Shown piece by piece: positions 16,811 through 26,039 of a stretch of 32,045 nucleotides of DNA. The position numbers and the translations under genes were made by a program. How positions within the stretch are numbered: the first letter of the stretch is position 1; every line of letters starts with the position of its first letter. Under the pieces are notes generated by a model. It ran no database searches, was not told the DNA's origin, and saw only the letters and a list, made by a program, of their open reading frames with translations. Source of the DNA: Bryobacterales bacterium (lineage in GTDB: Bacteria; Acidobacteriota; Terriglobia; Bryobacterales; Bryobacteraceae); NCBI GenBank assembly GCA_025350625.1, contig JANXXL010000144.1, positions 1-32,045 of the forward strand. The letters are read 5' to 3'.

Positions 16811-17808
16811 GCGAGTCGAGAACGGTCTATAACGGCGCACCGCCGGCATCGGAGCTCATCACCGAGGACGGTTTGACTTGGCTCGAATACCGCAAGACCC
16901 TGAAACCCGATTATGCTCGCGCGTGGCGGGACGCCGCATTCTGCTATATCATGCTGTTCGGCGCCTTTGCCCTGCACATCGCGATTACCGTCCACCGGGG
17001 CAACACGGTTGGGCTAATACTGACGCCGCTGTCGGCCCTATGGATCGGGTTCTGGCTGCATGCCCTCAATCAGTTCGCGCATGAGGGAGCCCACGGTAAC
17101 CTCGCCCGCGACCGCAAACGTAACGACTTGCTTTCAGACTGGCTTCTTTGGCCCCTCTTCGCCCAGACAGTTCGGACCTACCGCGTAAGCCACATGCAAC
17201 ACCACGTACATCTGGGCGACCTCCAGGACACCGAGATAAACTACCACGAATGTATGCATCCGTGGCTGATAACCAAGTGTCTTACCGGCGTTCAATTAGT
17301 GGTGCTGCTGGGACATAACCTCCTGAAACCAAAGCCCGCGGCTCGCACCAGCAAGAGCGGTTCGGCTTCGCAGCGTGACCTGCTGCTGGCGGTAGCTCGG
17401 ACGGGCCTGATTCACGGCCTGTTGATTGCCGTTCCTGCCCTCTTGGGGATTTTCGGTCCGGCCTTAGCTTGGCTGGTCGGCCTGGTGGCCATTTACCCCT
17501 GCTTCGGCTCAACTCGTCAGATGCTCGAACACCGGGCTTACGACGCCCCCTGTAAGACCGATTTTTCGAAGATCGAGCACGGCGCGATCAACCGGCACTT
17601 TGGCAACGATATCTTCTCGCGCTACTTCGGCGCCGCCGGGGTCAATCACCACCTGCTCCATCACTGGGACCCCGGCATTTCGTATACCCGATTCGCCGAT
17701 ATGGAAGCTTTCATCCAGCGGACCCCCTACGCCGCCAAGATGGAAGAGGGCCGCACTACCTATTGGCGGGCTGTCAGCACTCTCTGCCAGACCGCTTTTA
17801 AGTCGTGA
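16798..17808 (+). CDS. Fatty acid desaturase-like membrane di-iron enzyme
   Basis: The 336-residue protein carries the three histidine boxes of the membrane desaturase/hydroxylase superfamily: HEGAH (95-99), HMQHH (132-136) and HHLLHH (284-289), plus LEHR (243-246) in place of the extra metal ligand seen in some members. Hydrophobic stretches near 48-90, 162-175 and 203-236 fit a membrane fold. The family introduces double bonds or hydroxyls into acyl chains or isoprenoids with O2; the substrate is not deducible. ATG 16798 has AGGA nine bases upstream; ATG 16807 (MSES) is a real alternative because it overlaps the stop of the relic frame as ATGA. The gene lies among glycan genes, next to a radical SAM enzyme, suggesting lipid tailoring. 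Confidence 0.88.
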   Translation: MASMSESRTVYNGAPPASELITEDGLTWLEYRKTLKPDYARAWRDAAFCYIMLFGAFALHIAITVHRGNTVGLILTPLSALWIGFWLHALNQFAHEGAHGNLARDRKRNDLLSDWLLWPLFAQTVRTYRVSHMQHHVHLGDLQDTEINYHECMHPWLITKCLTGVQLVVLLGHNLLKPKPAARTSKSGSASQRDLLLAVARTGLIHGLLIAVPALLGIFGPALAWLVGLVAIYPCFGSTRQMLEHRAYDAPCKTDFSKIEHGAINRHFGNDIFSRYFGAAGVNHHLLHHWDPGISYTRFADMEAFIQRTPYAAKMEEGRTTYWRAVSTLCQTAFKS

Positions 17809-17828
17809 ACGCCAGCGCGTCTTTTAGC

Positions 17829-17891
17829 CGAAGGATGGCCGAGGACCTGCAATAGAGGGACCAGTTCACAACGATAGGGCTGAGGCAACGC
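17829..17891 (+). repeat. Copy B of the duplicated leader, with the ribosome binding site of the radical SAM gene
   Basis: This leader is homologous to 16613-16674. It includes TGAGG (17881-17885) six bases before TTG 17892, which supports that unusual start codon. No hairpin or promoter is evident. Confidence 0.55.
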
Positions 17892-19964
17892 TTGGGTAAA
17901 ACAACGGATACGCTGATCTATCTCGCCGATCTGGGGCACAATCAGTTGACGGTCAGTTCCGACGTTTATCCCCTGGGAGTCGCGAACCTGGCGACCTATG
18001 CGCAGTCCACCGTTTCTTCAGCCAGCCTCAAAGTCCGCATCTTTCGTGAACCGGAAGATCTTAAAACCGCCATTGATGCGCAGGTTCCCGACATCCTGGG
18101 CTTGAGCAGTTATTCCTGGAATCACCATCTTGCCCTGTCCTTTGCCAGATACGCCAAGGCCAAAAATTCTGCAGCGTTGACGCTGATGGGTGGGCCGAAT
18201 TTTCCGCTGATCAGGGAGGAGCAGGAAAGCTGGCTGCGAAAGATGCCCGAGATCGACATCGCAGTGCGCGGTCCGACATACGAAAGCGAACGTGCATTCC
18301 GGAACTTGATCCAACGCTACCTGGACACCGGGAGTTCGATCGATGGACTCCAGGAAGAGTCCGTACCCGGCAATCTGTGGATTGACCGGCGAACTCGCGC
18401 CTTCGTTGTGGGCGCGGAAGTGGACCGCATTTTGGATCTGGACGAAATCCCTTCCCCCTATTTAGCGGGATTTATGAATTCATTCTATTCCACCGGCTAT
18501 CTGCCCATGCTGCAGATTACCCGTGGTTGCCCGTTTACTTGTTCTTTCTGCAATTCTTCGGTCCGCTCCAACAGCAAGGTCTACCGTCATTCGATCGAAA
18601 ACCTCCGGGCCGATTTGATTCACGTCGCGGAGCGAGTCCGGCCCGAAGTGGCTCTCACCTTCGCCGACGATAACTTCGGCATGTACGACGCCGACGAAGA
18701 GGTCGCAGACTTCATCGCGCATCTTCAGGAACGCTACGAATGGCCGAACTACATTCGCACCACGACCGGCAAAAATCGGGGCGAGCGGATCATCAAAATC
18801 ATGCGGAAGATTCGCGGCGCGCTGCCCATGACCGCAGCCGTTCAATCGATGAATCCAATGGTTTTGAAGAACATTGAACGATCCAACATCAAGCTGGACA
18901 CCTATACGCAGATTCAGACCGAGGTCCGGGCGCAAGGCATGCAGTCGTATGGCGAGATGATCCTGTGCCTTCCTGGCGAGAGCAAGGAGTCCTTCATGAA
19001 AGGCGTCCGCGACCTGATGGACGCGGGTGTGACCAGAATCTCCGCCCACCAGTTAATGCTCTTGCACGGCGCGCCGCTCAGCAATCCGGAGAGCCGCAAA
19101 AAGTTTGGCTTGAAGACCATGGTGCGAGTGGTGGCGAGGGATATCGGAAATTACACCGGCGAACCGGTGATCGAGACCGAGGAGATGGTTGTCAGCACGC
19201 CCACGTTCAGCTTCGAGGAATACCTGGAAGTCCGCGTATTTCATCTCTTACTCACCATCTTTTACTACGAAGGCAATTTTGAAGAAGTCTTCGAGCTCGC
19301 GCGCCAGCAAGGCGTGAAAGCTTTCGACCTCGTCGTGCGTATGCAAGCCATGCTGGACGACGCGCCGCCGAAGTTCCGCCAGTTGATCGACGATTTCGTG
19401 CGCGAAAGCCGTGAAGAATTGTTTCCAACCAGAGAAGAGTGCGTGGCCTGGGCGCGCCAGAATTTTGCCGGACTGCTCAGCGGGGAGCTAGGGGGCAACC
19501 TGCTCAGCAAGTACTCCATGCTCGGCCGGTTCTATGTGACGCACGATGCTCTGGATTTCCTGCGCCAAGCCGTACATGCCGCGACAGCCGGCACGCGGGA
19601 GCAAACTGAAGACGTTGTCGAGTATCTGCGCTGCCTTCTGCTGCACTCTCCTTTTATCGAAACCTTGAGGGAAACTCCGGCCTGGAAGGGCGGTTTCGAT
19701 GTCGAGGCATGGAGGGAAGAAAAGTACCAGAAACCTCTCTCTGCTTTCCGTTACCCGGCAACCCGAACCTTCGCAACCGCCGTCGAACCCGAGCGGAAGG
19801 CCCTGATCGAGAACCGGCTCAGAACCTTCGGCGAGCATCCGTCCGGATTGGGGAAGTTTACGCGTACGATGTTTGCGCGAGACCTGCGGCGGACCCTGAT
19901 TTCTTTGCCACCGCCTGAAATGCTCGCCGGCGCTCGCCAGGTCGCCTTAACGGACAGGCCCTAA
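17892..19964 (+). CDS. B12-binding domain radical SAM protein
   Basis: The 690-residue protein has an N-terminal cobalamin-binding-like region (VYPLGVANLATYAQS at 25-39; ILGLSSYSWNHH; TLMGGPNFPL near 97-106) and a radical SAM core with RGCPFTCSFC (C213, C217, C220 binding the [4Fe-4S] cluster). The core is followed by about 200 further residues that I do not recognise. Members methylate or rearrange unactivated carbons, often on lipids, hopanoids or antibiotics. The start is TTG 17892, backed by TGAGG at correct spacing and by alignment with the GTG start of the relic upstream; no in-frame ATG precedes the conserved N-terminus. Adjacent to the desaturase, it probably modifies a lipid or an unusual sugar. 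The class is certain, the reaction unknown. Confidence 0.9.
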   Translation: MGKTTDTLIYLADLGHNQLTVSSDVYPLGVANLATYAQSTVSSASLKVRIFREPEDLKTAIDAQVPDILGLSSYSWNHHLALSFARYAKAKNSAALTLMGGPNFPLIREEQESWLRKMPEIDIAVRGPTYESERAFRNLIQRYLDTGSSIDGLQEESVPGNLWIDRRTRAFVVGAEVDRILDLDEIPSPYLAGFMNSFYSTGYLPMLQITRGCPFTCSFCNSSVRSNSKVYRHSIENLRADLIHVAERVRPEVALTFADDNFGMYDADEEVADFIAHLQERYEWPNYIRTTTGKNRGERIIKIMRKIRGALPMTAAVQSMNPMVLKNIERSNIKLDTYTQIQTEVRAQGMQSYGEMILCLPGESKESFMKGVRDLMDAGVTRISAHQLMLLHGAPLSNPESRKKFGLKTMVRVVARDIGNYTGEPVIETEEMVVSTPTFSFEEYLEVRVFHLLLTIFYYEGNFEEVFELARQQGVKAFDLVVRMQAMLDDAPPKFRQLIDDFVRESREELFPTREECVAWARQNFAGLLSGELGGNLLSKYSMLGRFYVTHDALDFLRQAVHAATAGTREQTEDVVEYLRCLLLHSPFIETLRETPAWKGGFDVEAWREEKYQKPLSAFRYPATRTFATAVEPERKALIENRLRTFGEHPSGLGKFTRTMFARDLRRTLISLPPPEMLAGARQVALTDRP

Positions 19965-20000
19965 CGGGGATTCGGAATTGCCAACATCCAGCAAATGTTT

Positions 20001-20080
20001 GGCCCAATTCCTGCAATCGCCTAACTATATACCATGCGAATCCGGACAATGGATGTTCCGGGAGTGCCTGACTTGACGGC
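20001..20080 (+). repeat. Possible third, decayed copy of the radical SAM leader and 5' end
   Basis: GGCC-x5-CCTGCAATC (20001-20018) matches the element at 16621-16638. CGGGAGT-x5-ACTTG (20059-20075) matches 16755-16771 with identical spacing, and reads GVPDLTAGTSQS against GVANLATYAQS. The distance between the two blocks is 76 bases shorter than in the relic, so an internal deletion must be assumed. The similarity is suggestive only. The rest of the gap (19965-20177) holds no gene that I can support. Confidence 0.3.
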
Positions 20081-20177
20081 CGGGACCTCCCAATCCGTGG
20101 GAATTATGACGGTTAATTTTCCTCAAAAACATTGCGGCTGCCGACCGAAGCGCGCCCAAAAAGGGAGGGCGTAACTT

Positions 20178-20969
20178 GTGCCTTTTGAAAACCCACTAGC
20201 GGGCATGGGGGAGCGCAGGCCCGAACTTTCCTTAGTGATGCCCTGTTACAACGAGGAAGAATGCCTGGAGCTAACCGTACCGCCGCTGGTTCAGGCGTTC
20301 CAGCAGGCGGGAGTCGACCTGGAATTAATCCTGGTAGATAATGGATCGGTCGATGGCACAGGCGCGGTCATCAGCCGTCTCATCGAACAGGGCCTTCCCA
20401 TCGTCAAAGCAGTGGTGCCGGTCAACCGGGGTCTGGGTCTGGGGATTCTTACCGGTCTGCGAATCTGCAGGGGACGCTATGCCGGGTACCTTTGCGCGGA
20501 CGGCCAAGTCGCTCCCGAGAGTGTGTTGCTGGTTTACCGCGCGCTCCACGCCGCCGATGGAAGGACGCTTGCGAAAGTGCGCCGGCGCTTCCGTAAAGAC
20601 AGTTGGATTCGTAAGATCGTCTCGATGGGGTACAACGGCCTGATGTTACTGCTGTTTCCCGGCATGCCCTCTCTCGATATCAATGGCAACCCCAAAATTT
20701 TGCCGGCCGAGGTCCTGGCATTGATGGACCTCACATCAACCGACTGGTTTGTCGATGCCGAGGTGATGCTGAAAGCCCAGTATCTGCGGTTGATGGTAAT
20801 GGAAATCGATGTCCCCGGCTATCTGCGGCAAAGAGGGAATTCAAACGTTCGCATTCAGACGGTGTTCGAATTCGCCGGCAACATCGTGAGGTATCGCTTT
20901 GGCGGACCGTGGCGTCAATGGCGCAAACAGGTCTCGGAAATACCTGCGCCCGAGGTCAATGTGGTTTGA
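20178..20969 (+). CDS. GT2 glycosyltransferase, polyprenyl-phosphate glycosyltransferase type
   Basis: The 263-residue protein starts with GTG 20178, preceded by GGGAGG at 8-9 bases, a strong ribosome binding site that decides the start. LSLVMPCYNEEE (18-29), LVDNGSVDGT (52-61) and NRGLGLGILTG are typical of DPM1-like GT2 enzymes. The metal-binding region reads YLCADGQVAP (104-113), so the first Asp of the usual DADGQ is replaced by Cys. There is no C-terminal membrane domain. The likely role is transfer of a sugar to a lipid phosphate or to a growing glycan on the cytoplasmic side. It starts the second CDP-sugar group; its stop overlaps the methyltransferase start (TGATG). Confidence 0.86.
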   Translation: MPFENPLAGMGERRPELSLVMPCYNEEECLELTVPPLVQAFQQAGVDLELILVDNGSVDGTGAVISRLIEQGLPIVKAVVPVNRGLGLGILTGLRICRGRYAGYLCADGQVAPESVLLVYRALHAADGRTLAKVRRRFRKDSWIRKIVSMGYNGLMLLLFPGMPSLDINGNPKILPAEVLALMDLTSTDWFVDAEVMLKAQYLRLMVMEIDVPGYLRQRGNSNVRIQTVFEFAGNIVRYRFGGPWRQWRKQVSEIPAPEVNVV

Positions 20970-22204
20970 TGAGAAGCTTTCATCACCGGCGAACCTCTTG
21001 CCGCGCCTGCGACGGTGAACGCCTGATGCCATTCTTGAACCTGGGGCGGCAGCCCTTGGCGAATGCCTTCCTCGAGTCCCCCGACGAGTTTGCGCGCGAG
21101 GCGTTTTATCCGCTCGAAGTCTATTTTTGTGAGAACTGTTCCCTGGTGCAATTGCTCGATGTCGTCGATCCCGACGTGCTGTTTCGCGATTACATCTATG
21201 TGACCGGGACTTCGGAAACCATGGCGACTCATAATGCCGCCTACGCGCACACGGTTCGAGATCTATTGAATCTTATGTCGAGCGATTTAGTGGTAGAGGT
21301 CGCCAGCAACGACGGCAGCCTGCTACGGCAATTTCAAAAGCTGGGCGTTCGCACGCTAGGGGTCGAACCGGCGCGCAACCTTGCGGCGGTGGCGCGAGCT
21401 GGTGGTATCGAGACGGTCGACCATTTTTTCAGCTCCGATACCGCGCGCGCCGTGCGCGAGTCTCACGGGGCAGCCAAAGCGGTGATCGCAAATAATGTCC
21501 TCGCGCACGTCGACGACACCCGCGATTTTTTATGCGGGGCGCGCCACCTGCTCGCGAGCGACGGCCTGCTGGTGTTCGAGGTTCCCTACGTCGCGGAATT
21601 ACTCGATCGCCTGGAATACGACACGATTTACCACGAGCATCTGTGCTACTTCTCGGTGATGGCCCTTCGCAAACTGTGCGAAAGCGCCGGCCTTTCCATT
21701 ATGCGAATCGATCGTGTGCCGGTGCATGGCGGGTCGCTGCGGGTCTACGCCGGCCTTCAGCCAACTCACGCCGCGGCGGTGGCCAGTTTCATTGACGTCG
21801 AGGGGGAGATGGGGCTGCATTCTCCGCTGCGCTACCGGAAATTCGCCGCCGATGTCGAGAAAAGCCGCTTGCTTTTGCGCAAGATGGTCTGCGGTTTGCG
21901 CACCCAGGGGCGTACTGTAGCCGCTTATGGCGCACCCGCCAAGGGAAATACGCTGTTGAACTATTGCGGCATCGACGCCAGCATTATTTCCTATACCGTC
22001 GACCGCAATGAACGCAAGGTGGGACTCTACACCCCAGGAATGCATATTCCGGTGCGGCCGGTTTCGGTCCTCGAAGAATCCCAGCCCGACGACGTTCTCA
22101 TTCTCGCCTGGAACTTCGCCGGCGAAATTATGAAGCAGCAGGCAGGGTACCGTGCCCAGGGCGGACGCTTCATTACTCCCGTGCCGGAACCGGTGGTGCA
22201 CTGA
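20969..22204 (+). CDS. Class I SAM methyltransferase, sugar C-methyltransferase type (zinc-binding N-domain)
   Basis: The 411-residue protein has three parts. An N-terminal zinc-binding region carries C11-x2-C14 and C54-x2-C57. The SAM-binding core has VVEVASNDGSLL (108-119). The C-terminal domain has AYGAPAKGNTLLNYCGI, the signature of the NovU/TylC3/TcaB9-like sugar methyltransferases. Family members put a methyl group on a ketosugar carbon, usually C-3, making branched deoxysugars. ATG 20969 overlaps the GT2 stop; the frame is open 60 bases upstream, but that is inside the GT2 gene. It is followed two bases later by the cytidylyltransferase, so a CDP-linked ketosugar is the likely substrate (inference). 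Confidence 0.9.
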   Translation: MRSFHHRRTSCRACDGERLMPFLNLGRQPLANAFLESPDEFAREAFYPLEVYFCENCSLVQLLDVVDPDVLFRDYIYVTGTSETMATHNAAYAHTVRDLLNLMSSDLVVEVASNDGSLLRQFQKLGVRTLGVEPARNLAAVARAGGIETVDHFFSSDTARAVRESHGAAKAVIANNVLAHVDDTRDFLCGARHLLASDGLLVFEVPYVAELLDRLEYDTIYHEHLCYFSVMALRKLCESAGLSIMRIDRVPVHGGSLRVYAGLQPTHAAAVASFIDVEGEMGLHSPLRYRKFAADVEKSRLLLRKMVCGLRTQGRTVAAYGAPAKGNTLLNYCGIDASIISYTVDRNERKVGLYTPGMHIPVRPVSVLEESQPDDVLILAWNFAGEIMKQQAGYRAQGGRFITPVPEPVVH

Positions 22205-22205
22205 T

Positions 22206-22976
22206 ATGAAAGTGGTCCTACTCGCCGGCGGTAAAGGGACGCGTCTCGCAGAAGAGACTATCGTGCGCCCCAAACCTATGGTCGAGATCGGGGGGAAGCC
22301 GCTGCTGTGGCATCTCATGAAGGTCTACGCCGCGCATGGATTCACCGAGTTTTTAGTCGCCTGCGGATACAAGGGCGAGATGATCAAGGAGTATTTCCAC
22401 AATTTCCCCATCCATAGCAGCGATTATTTTATCGATCTGGCCACCGGGAATCGAACCGAGGTGCACGGCAGCGGGATTAACTGGCGCGTCGGGCTTATCG
22501 ATACCGGCCTCGAAACCAATACCGGCGGGCGAATACGGCGGCTTCGGGAAATGATCGGGGATCAGCCCTTCATGGTGACCTACGGCGACGGCTTGGGAAA
22601 TATCAATATCTGCGCGCTGGCGGAATTTCACCGGTCACATGGAAAGATCGCCACCGTGACTGCCGTGCGGCCCCCTTCGCGTTTCGGGAATTTGACATTG
22701 CAGGGCACGACTGTTTCCGAGTTTGCCGAAAAACCTCAGGCCCACGAAGGCTGGATCAACGGCGGCTTCTTCGTCTTCAGCCCGGAGATTTTCGACTACC
22801 TGGCCGATGACGACACATGTCTTGAGCAAGAGCCCTTAGAGCGGCTGGCGAAGGAGCACCAGCTTATGGCTTTCCGGCACTCGGGTTTCTGGCAACCGAT
22901 GGATACTTTGCGCGAAAAGCAGCTTCTCGAATCGCTGTGGTCGGCGGGCCAAGCCCCCTGGAAAATATGGAACTGA
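22206..22976 (+). CDS. rfbF: Glucose-1-phosphate cytidylyltransferase
   Basis: The 256-residue protein has the nucleotidyltransferase signature [13 protein letters not shown] (5-17) followed by [42 protein letters not shown] and [17 protein letters not shown] follow in the order seen in RfbF/DdhA. It makes CDP-glucose from glucose-1-phosphate and CTP, the entry step to CDP-6-deoxysugars such as abequose, paratose, tyvelose and yersiniose. Length equals that of known RfbF proteins. The start ATG 22206 lies one base after the methyltransferase stop, and the stop overlaps the dehydratase start by ten bases. This is one of the firmest functional calls in the window. Confidence 0.93.
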   Translation: MKVVLLAGGKGTRLAEETIVRPKPMVEIGGKPLLWHLMKVYAAHGFTEFLVACGYKGEMIKEYFHNFPIHSSDYFIDLATGNRTEVHGSGINWRVGLIDTGLETNTGGRIRRLREMIGDQPFMVTYGDGLGNINICALAEFHRSHGKIATVTAVRPPSRFGNLTLQGTTVSEFAEKPQAHEGWINGGFFVFSPEIFDYLADDDTCLEQEPLERLAKEHQLMAFRHSGFWQPMDTLREKQLLESLWSAGQAPWKIWN

Positions 22977-23968
22977 ACGGCTGGAAGAATCGCAACGTTT
23001 TCGTTACCGGCGCCGCGGGCCTGCTCGGCTCCTGGCTGACCGAGGCTTTGATCGAACGAGGCGCCACCGTCACCTGTCTGCTGCGCGACTGGGTGCCGGA
23101 CAGCCGGCTGGTAAGCTCGGGCCTATCGAACCGGTCGAATATCGTCCGCGGCGAACTCGAAGACGTGGCGCTTCTAACCCGCGTGCTGAATGAGTACGAA
23201 ATCGACACAGTGTTCCATCTTGGGGCGCAGACCATCGTGGGCACTGCGTCGCGTTCGGCGCTGTCAACCTTCGAATCGAATATTCGCGGCACCTGGAATC
23301 TGCTCGAAGCCTGCAAAACCTGTTCGCGGTTGATAAAGCGAATTGTGATCGCGTCGAGCGACAAAGCCTACGGCGCGCATGACCATCTGCCCTATACCGA
23401 AGATATGCCTCTGCAGGGCCGCTTCCCCTACGATGTCTCGAAATCCTGTGCCGACCTGATTGCCTTCTCCTATTTCCACACCTACCGCCTCCCCGTGGTG
23501 GTCACGCGTTGCGGCAATTTATTTGGCGGAGGCGACTTGAACTACAACCGCCTCATACCCGGCACGATTCGCTCGATTCTCCGTGGCGAAGCACCTATTA
23601 TCCGCAGCGATGGTAGTTTTGTGCGCGATTACTTTTACGTTCGCGATGCAGTGGAAGCTTATCTGCTGCTCGCCGAAAAGCTCTCCGAGGAGCAGATCGC
23701 CGGCGAGGCGTTCAACTTCGGCAATGAAACCCCGTTGTCGGTGATCGATGTGGTGCGCCGGATTCTGAGTTCAATGGGCCAGACCTCGCTCCAGCCGGTG
23801 ATCCTGAACGAGGCCTCGCATGAAATCCCGCGGCAATATTTGGATTGCTCCAAAGCCCAGCGTCTGCTTGGATGGAAGCCCGTATTCAGCTTTGAACAAG
23901 GATTAGAGGAAACCATCGCCTGGTACGAGGAACACCTTGGCGTTCGCGAAATGGTAATCCAGGCATGA
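22967..23968 (+). CDS. CDP-glucose 4,6-dehydratase-like SDR
   Basis: The 333-residue extended SDR starts at ATG 22967, inside the end of the cytidylyltransferase gene. Motifs are [14 protein letters not shown] (glycine motif 15-21), [15 protein letters not shown] (129-136, where RfbG-type enzymes have TSDKCY) and Y155-DVS-K159. [19 protein letters not shown] and [18 protein letters not shown] are typical of the CDP-glucose and GDP-mannose 4,6-dehydratase group. The direct overlap with the cytidylyltransferase gene supports CDP-glucose as substrate, giving CDP-4-keto-6-deoxyglucose for the methyltransferase upstream. A GDP-mannose or other NDP-sugar dehydratase cannot be excluded. Confidence 0.82.
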   Translation: MELNGWKNRNVFVTGAAGLLGSWLTEALIERGATVTCLLRDWVPDSRLVSSGLSNRSNIVRGELEDVALLTRVLNEYEIDTVFHLGAQTIVGTASRSALSTFESNIRGTWNLLEACKTCSRLIKRIVIASSDKAYGAHDHLPYTEDMPLQGRFPYDVSKSCADLIAFSYFHTYRLPVVVTRCGNLFGGGDLNYNRLIPGTIRSILRGEAPIIRSDGSFVRDYFYVRDAVEAYLLLAEKLSEEQIAGEAFNFGNETPLSVIDVVRRILSSMGQTSLQPVILNEASHEIPRQYLDCSKAQRLLGWKPVFSFEQGLEETIAWYEEHLGVREMVIQA

Positions 23969-24213
23969 ACTGCCCCAAATGAAGCGCCTCTTGCAGCACC
24001 GTGACTTAGCTGAAGACGGTACCGATGGTTTGGAAAACATCCCTTCTTTTCGACTGGCGGCGCGCGAAGATTGCGCGAAAACCCCCCTCACCGCGACTTT
24101 CGACCTTTCTACCGCTCCGGACAAGCGCGCAAGCTAAGGTCCGGCGAATGGCCCTCGTTTTGCGAGTTGCAATAGCTTCCGGGGAGGCAACGAACTCACC
24201 GGTTAGTGCCTGA
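23969..24213. other. Intergenic gap without a recognised gene
   Basis: The 245-base gap breaks the otherwise tight plus-strand series. A 62-codon frame (24025-24213) abuts the next start but has no ribosome binding site or recognisable product. GGGGAGG at 24181-24187 is too far (26 bases) from ATG 24214 to serve it. No terminator hairpin with T-run or clear promoter is seen. Confidence 0.4.
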
Positions 24214-26037
24214 ATGACGAATTTCGCCCCAGTAACGCTAGCGCCCCCGTCTTTCGAACCGAAAGTGGCCTCGGTTCGGAGAATCGCGCTTTATTCGGCT
24301 GGCGTCCTAGCCGTGGCGCTGGCGCTCGCCGACGGTATCCACGCACTCCAGGTGGGTCGTCAGCCGGAAAAAGCGGTCTTGGTAGTGGGTATCGTATTTG
24401 CCGCGATGCTTGCGGCGATACCCTGCTTCTATGTGCTGCGGATGCGCCGCCAAGCCGAACCCGGAATGGTTGGGTTGATTTTTTTGGCGACCTGCTCGAT
24501 ACTGCTGCTGGCGATCTACTTTTTCTGGGTGAGCTGGTACGTGTTCTTCCCCGCCGATTTCCTGATCTGGTCGGAAGGCGACTTCGTCAACGAGATGTTG
24601 AAATTCTCGGTCGGATACCCGCTCTATAGTCCGCAGATCAATAACGATTCTTTCCATTACGTCCCAGGGCCGCCTCTCCTGACACACCTGATCGCATCGC
24701 TTGCCGGGCAGGCGTGGTCGATTCCCATGTACCGGGGAATCCAAGTGGCTTACACCGCAATCGCGGCATTTCTCGCCACCCTGTGCTGCCGGAAGATTCT
24801 CCGCGTGGCCTGGCCTGAATTGCGGGCGGCGGATTCGCCGCTTTGGATAGGTATGTGGTACGCCGGATTGTTGCTGATTGCTTCGAACTCGATCAGCAAT
24901 CCGTTCAGCCACAACCTCAACGCCGACGCACTCGCACAAGTTGGAATGCTGGCGGCGTACTATCTTTTGTTGACCTACATCGAAACCGGAAGCCCGCGTG
25001 TGTTGGTGGCGATGGCTTTCATGGCTCCCGTAGGTTTCCTGCTTAAACAGAATCTATTGATCTGGGCAGCCTGCTACGCGGTATTTCTGGCGATTTGGGG
25101 GAGCTCGCCTAAACGCCTGGCAGCCTTTGTCGGCGGCACAGCGGGACTGTGCGCCATCGTCATCGGTTCGTGTTTCCTGATTTGGGGCGAGCCCTTCGTT
25201 TACTGGGTGTTCTACATTTTAAGCCGGCATCCCGTCTCTCCACTGCGGGCCTTTCAGCATCTCTTGAGCTGCTGGACTTACGTCGCCGCCGGACTGCTTG
25301 GCGGAGCGGCAATCTTACGCGGCAGGAAATCGAATAGGTTACTGGGGGCCTGGCTGGTCGGGCTGGGGATCCTCGGTGCCGAAGCCTACACCAGCGGCAT
25401 CGCATGGATGCTGAACCATATGGGTCCCGGTTGTCTCATAGCAGGCGTGTGGTTCTTCGCGGGCCTCACTTCTATTTGGGATACAGCCACCGGATTGTCG
25501 GCGGTTCTCCCCGCTGAAGCCTGGATCCGCGCTGGTGCACTCACGGCTACCGTAGCACTGATGTTCAGCGGCATGGGATTGGTGCGAATTCCACTTCGTC
25601 CCATCTCCGACGACGCCTACCGCTACGTGCGCGATATCGAGAAAGAATTTCAAGGGCAGCCTGCCTCACGCGTTCTGTTGGATATGGGCAGTTGGGTCTA
25701 CCTGAAAGATCGTGTGATCATGGGCGATCGAGCGCCGTCAATCGGCGAACGTGGTTTCAGCCAGACCGGCGATTTTTCGGGCATCCTGGAGCGCATTGGA
25801 AGCCGGCGCTATTCGAAAATCCTTATGCGCGGTTTTCACGACCAGGATTTCGTATATGACTATTATTTGTGGCCGAAGTCGAGCGGAATCCGCAAAGCAC
25901 TGCTGGAAAATTATCGCGAAACCGGCCTGATCCGCGCCGTGGAGCCGCCTTTCGCAGTGCAAAACGCGGGACACGATCCGTATTACTTTGGCCGGATTTC
26001 GATTTTGGAGCCGAGAATCACCGCTCCTGAGAGGTAA
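24214..26037 (+). CDS. Polytopic membrane protein, GT-C (GT39/GT87-like) glycosyltransferase candidate
   Basis: The 607-residue protein has about eleven membrane segments, the first near 25-43. The large loop after the third or fourth segment contains FLIWSEGDFVNEMLKF, an acidic motif in the expected GT-C place, then FHYVPGPPLLTHLIA. The last 150 residues (from about 460) are soluble and probably outside the membrane. ATG 24214 lacks a clear ribosome binding site, so the true start may differ slightly. The gene is followed after two bases by the CDP-paratose 2-epimerase-like gene. A lipid-linked sugar transferase is likely by topology; the sequence match is weaker than for the genes at 1 and 13463. 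Confidence 0.75.
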   Translation: MTNFAPVTLAPPSFEPKVASVRRIALYSAGVLAVALALADGIHALQVGRQPEKAVLVVGIVFAAMLAAIPCFYVLRMRRQAEPGMVGLIFLATCSILLLAIYFFWVSWYVFFPADFLIWSEGDFVNEMLKFSVGYPLYSPQINNDSFHYVPGPPLLTHLIASLAGQAWSIPMYRGIQVAYTAIAAFLATLCCRKILRVAWPELRAADSPLWIGMWYAGLLLIASNSISNPFSHNLNADALAQVGMLAAYYLLLTYIETGSPRVLVAMAFMAPVGFLLKQNLLIWAACYAVFLAIWGSSPKRLAAFVGGTAGLCAIVIGSCFLIWGEPFVYWVFYILSRHPVSPLRAFQHLLSCWTYVAAGLLGGAAILRGRKSNRLLGAWLVGLGILGAEAYTSGIAWMLNHMGPGCLIAGVWFFAGLTSIWDTATGLSAVLPAEAWIRAGALTATVALMFSGMGLVRIPLRPISDDAYRYVRDIEKEFQGQPASRVLLDMGSWVYLKDRVIMGDRAPSIGERGFSQTGDFSGILERIGSRRYSKILMRGFHDQDFVYDYYLWPKSSGIRKALLENYRETGLIRAVEPPFAVQNAGHDPYYFGRISILEPRITAPER

Positions 26038-26039
26038 CT

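Noticed and set aside
19996-20031. A possible sigma70-like promoter (TTGGCC, 17 bases, TAACTA) before the GT2 at 20178
   Set aside because: Both boxes match the consensus poorly, and the site overlaps the possible third leader copy, so chance is as likely.
24132-24192. Words GCTAAGG, TGCAATAG and GAGGCAACG in the gap before 24214, also present in the duplicated leaders
   Set aside because: The spacing differs greatly between copies, and short words alone do not show homology.
24025-24213. A 62-codon frame ending directly before ATG 24214
   Set aside because: No ribosome binding site, no recognisable product and arginine-rich composition typical of chance frames in GC-rich DNA.
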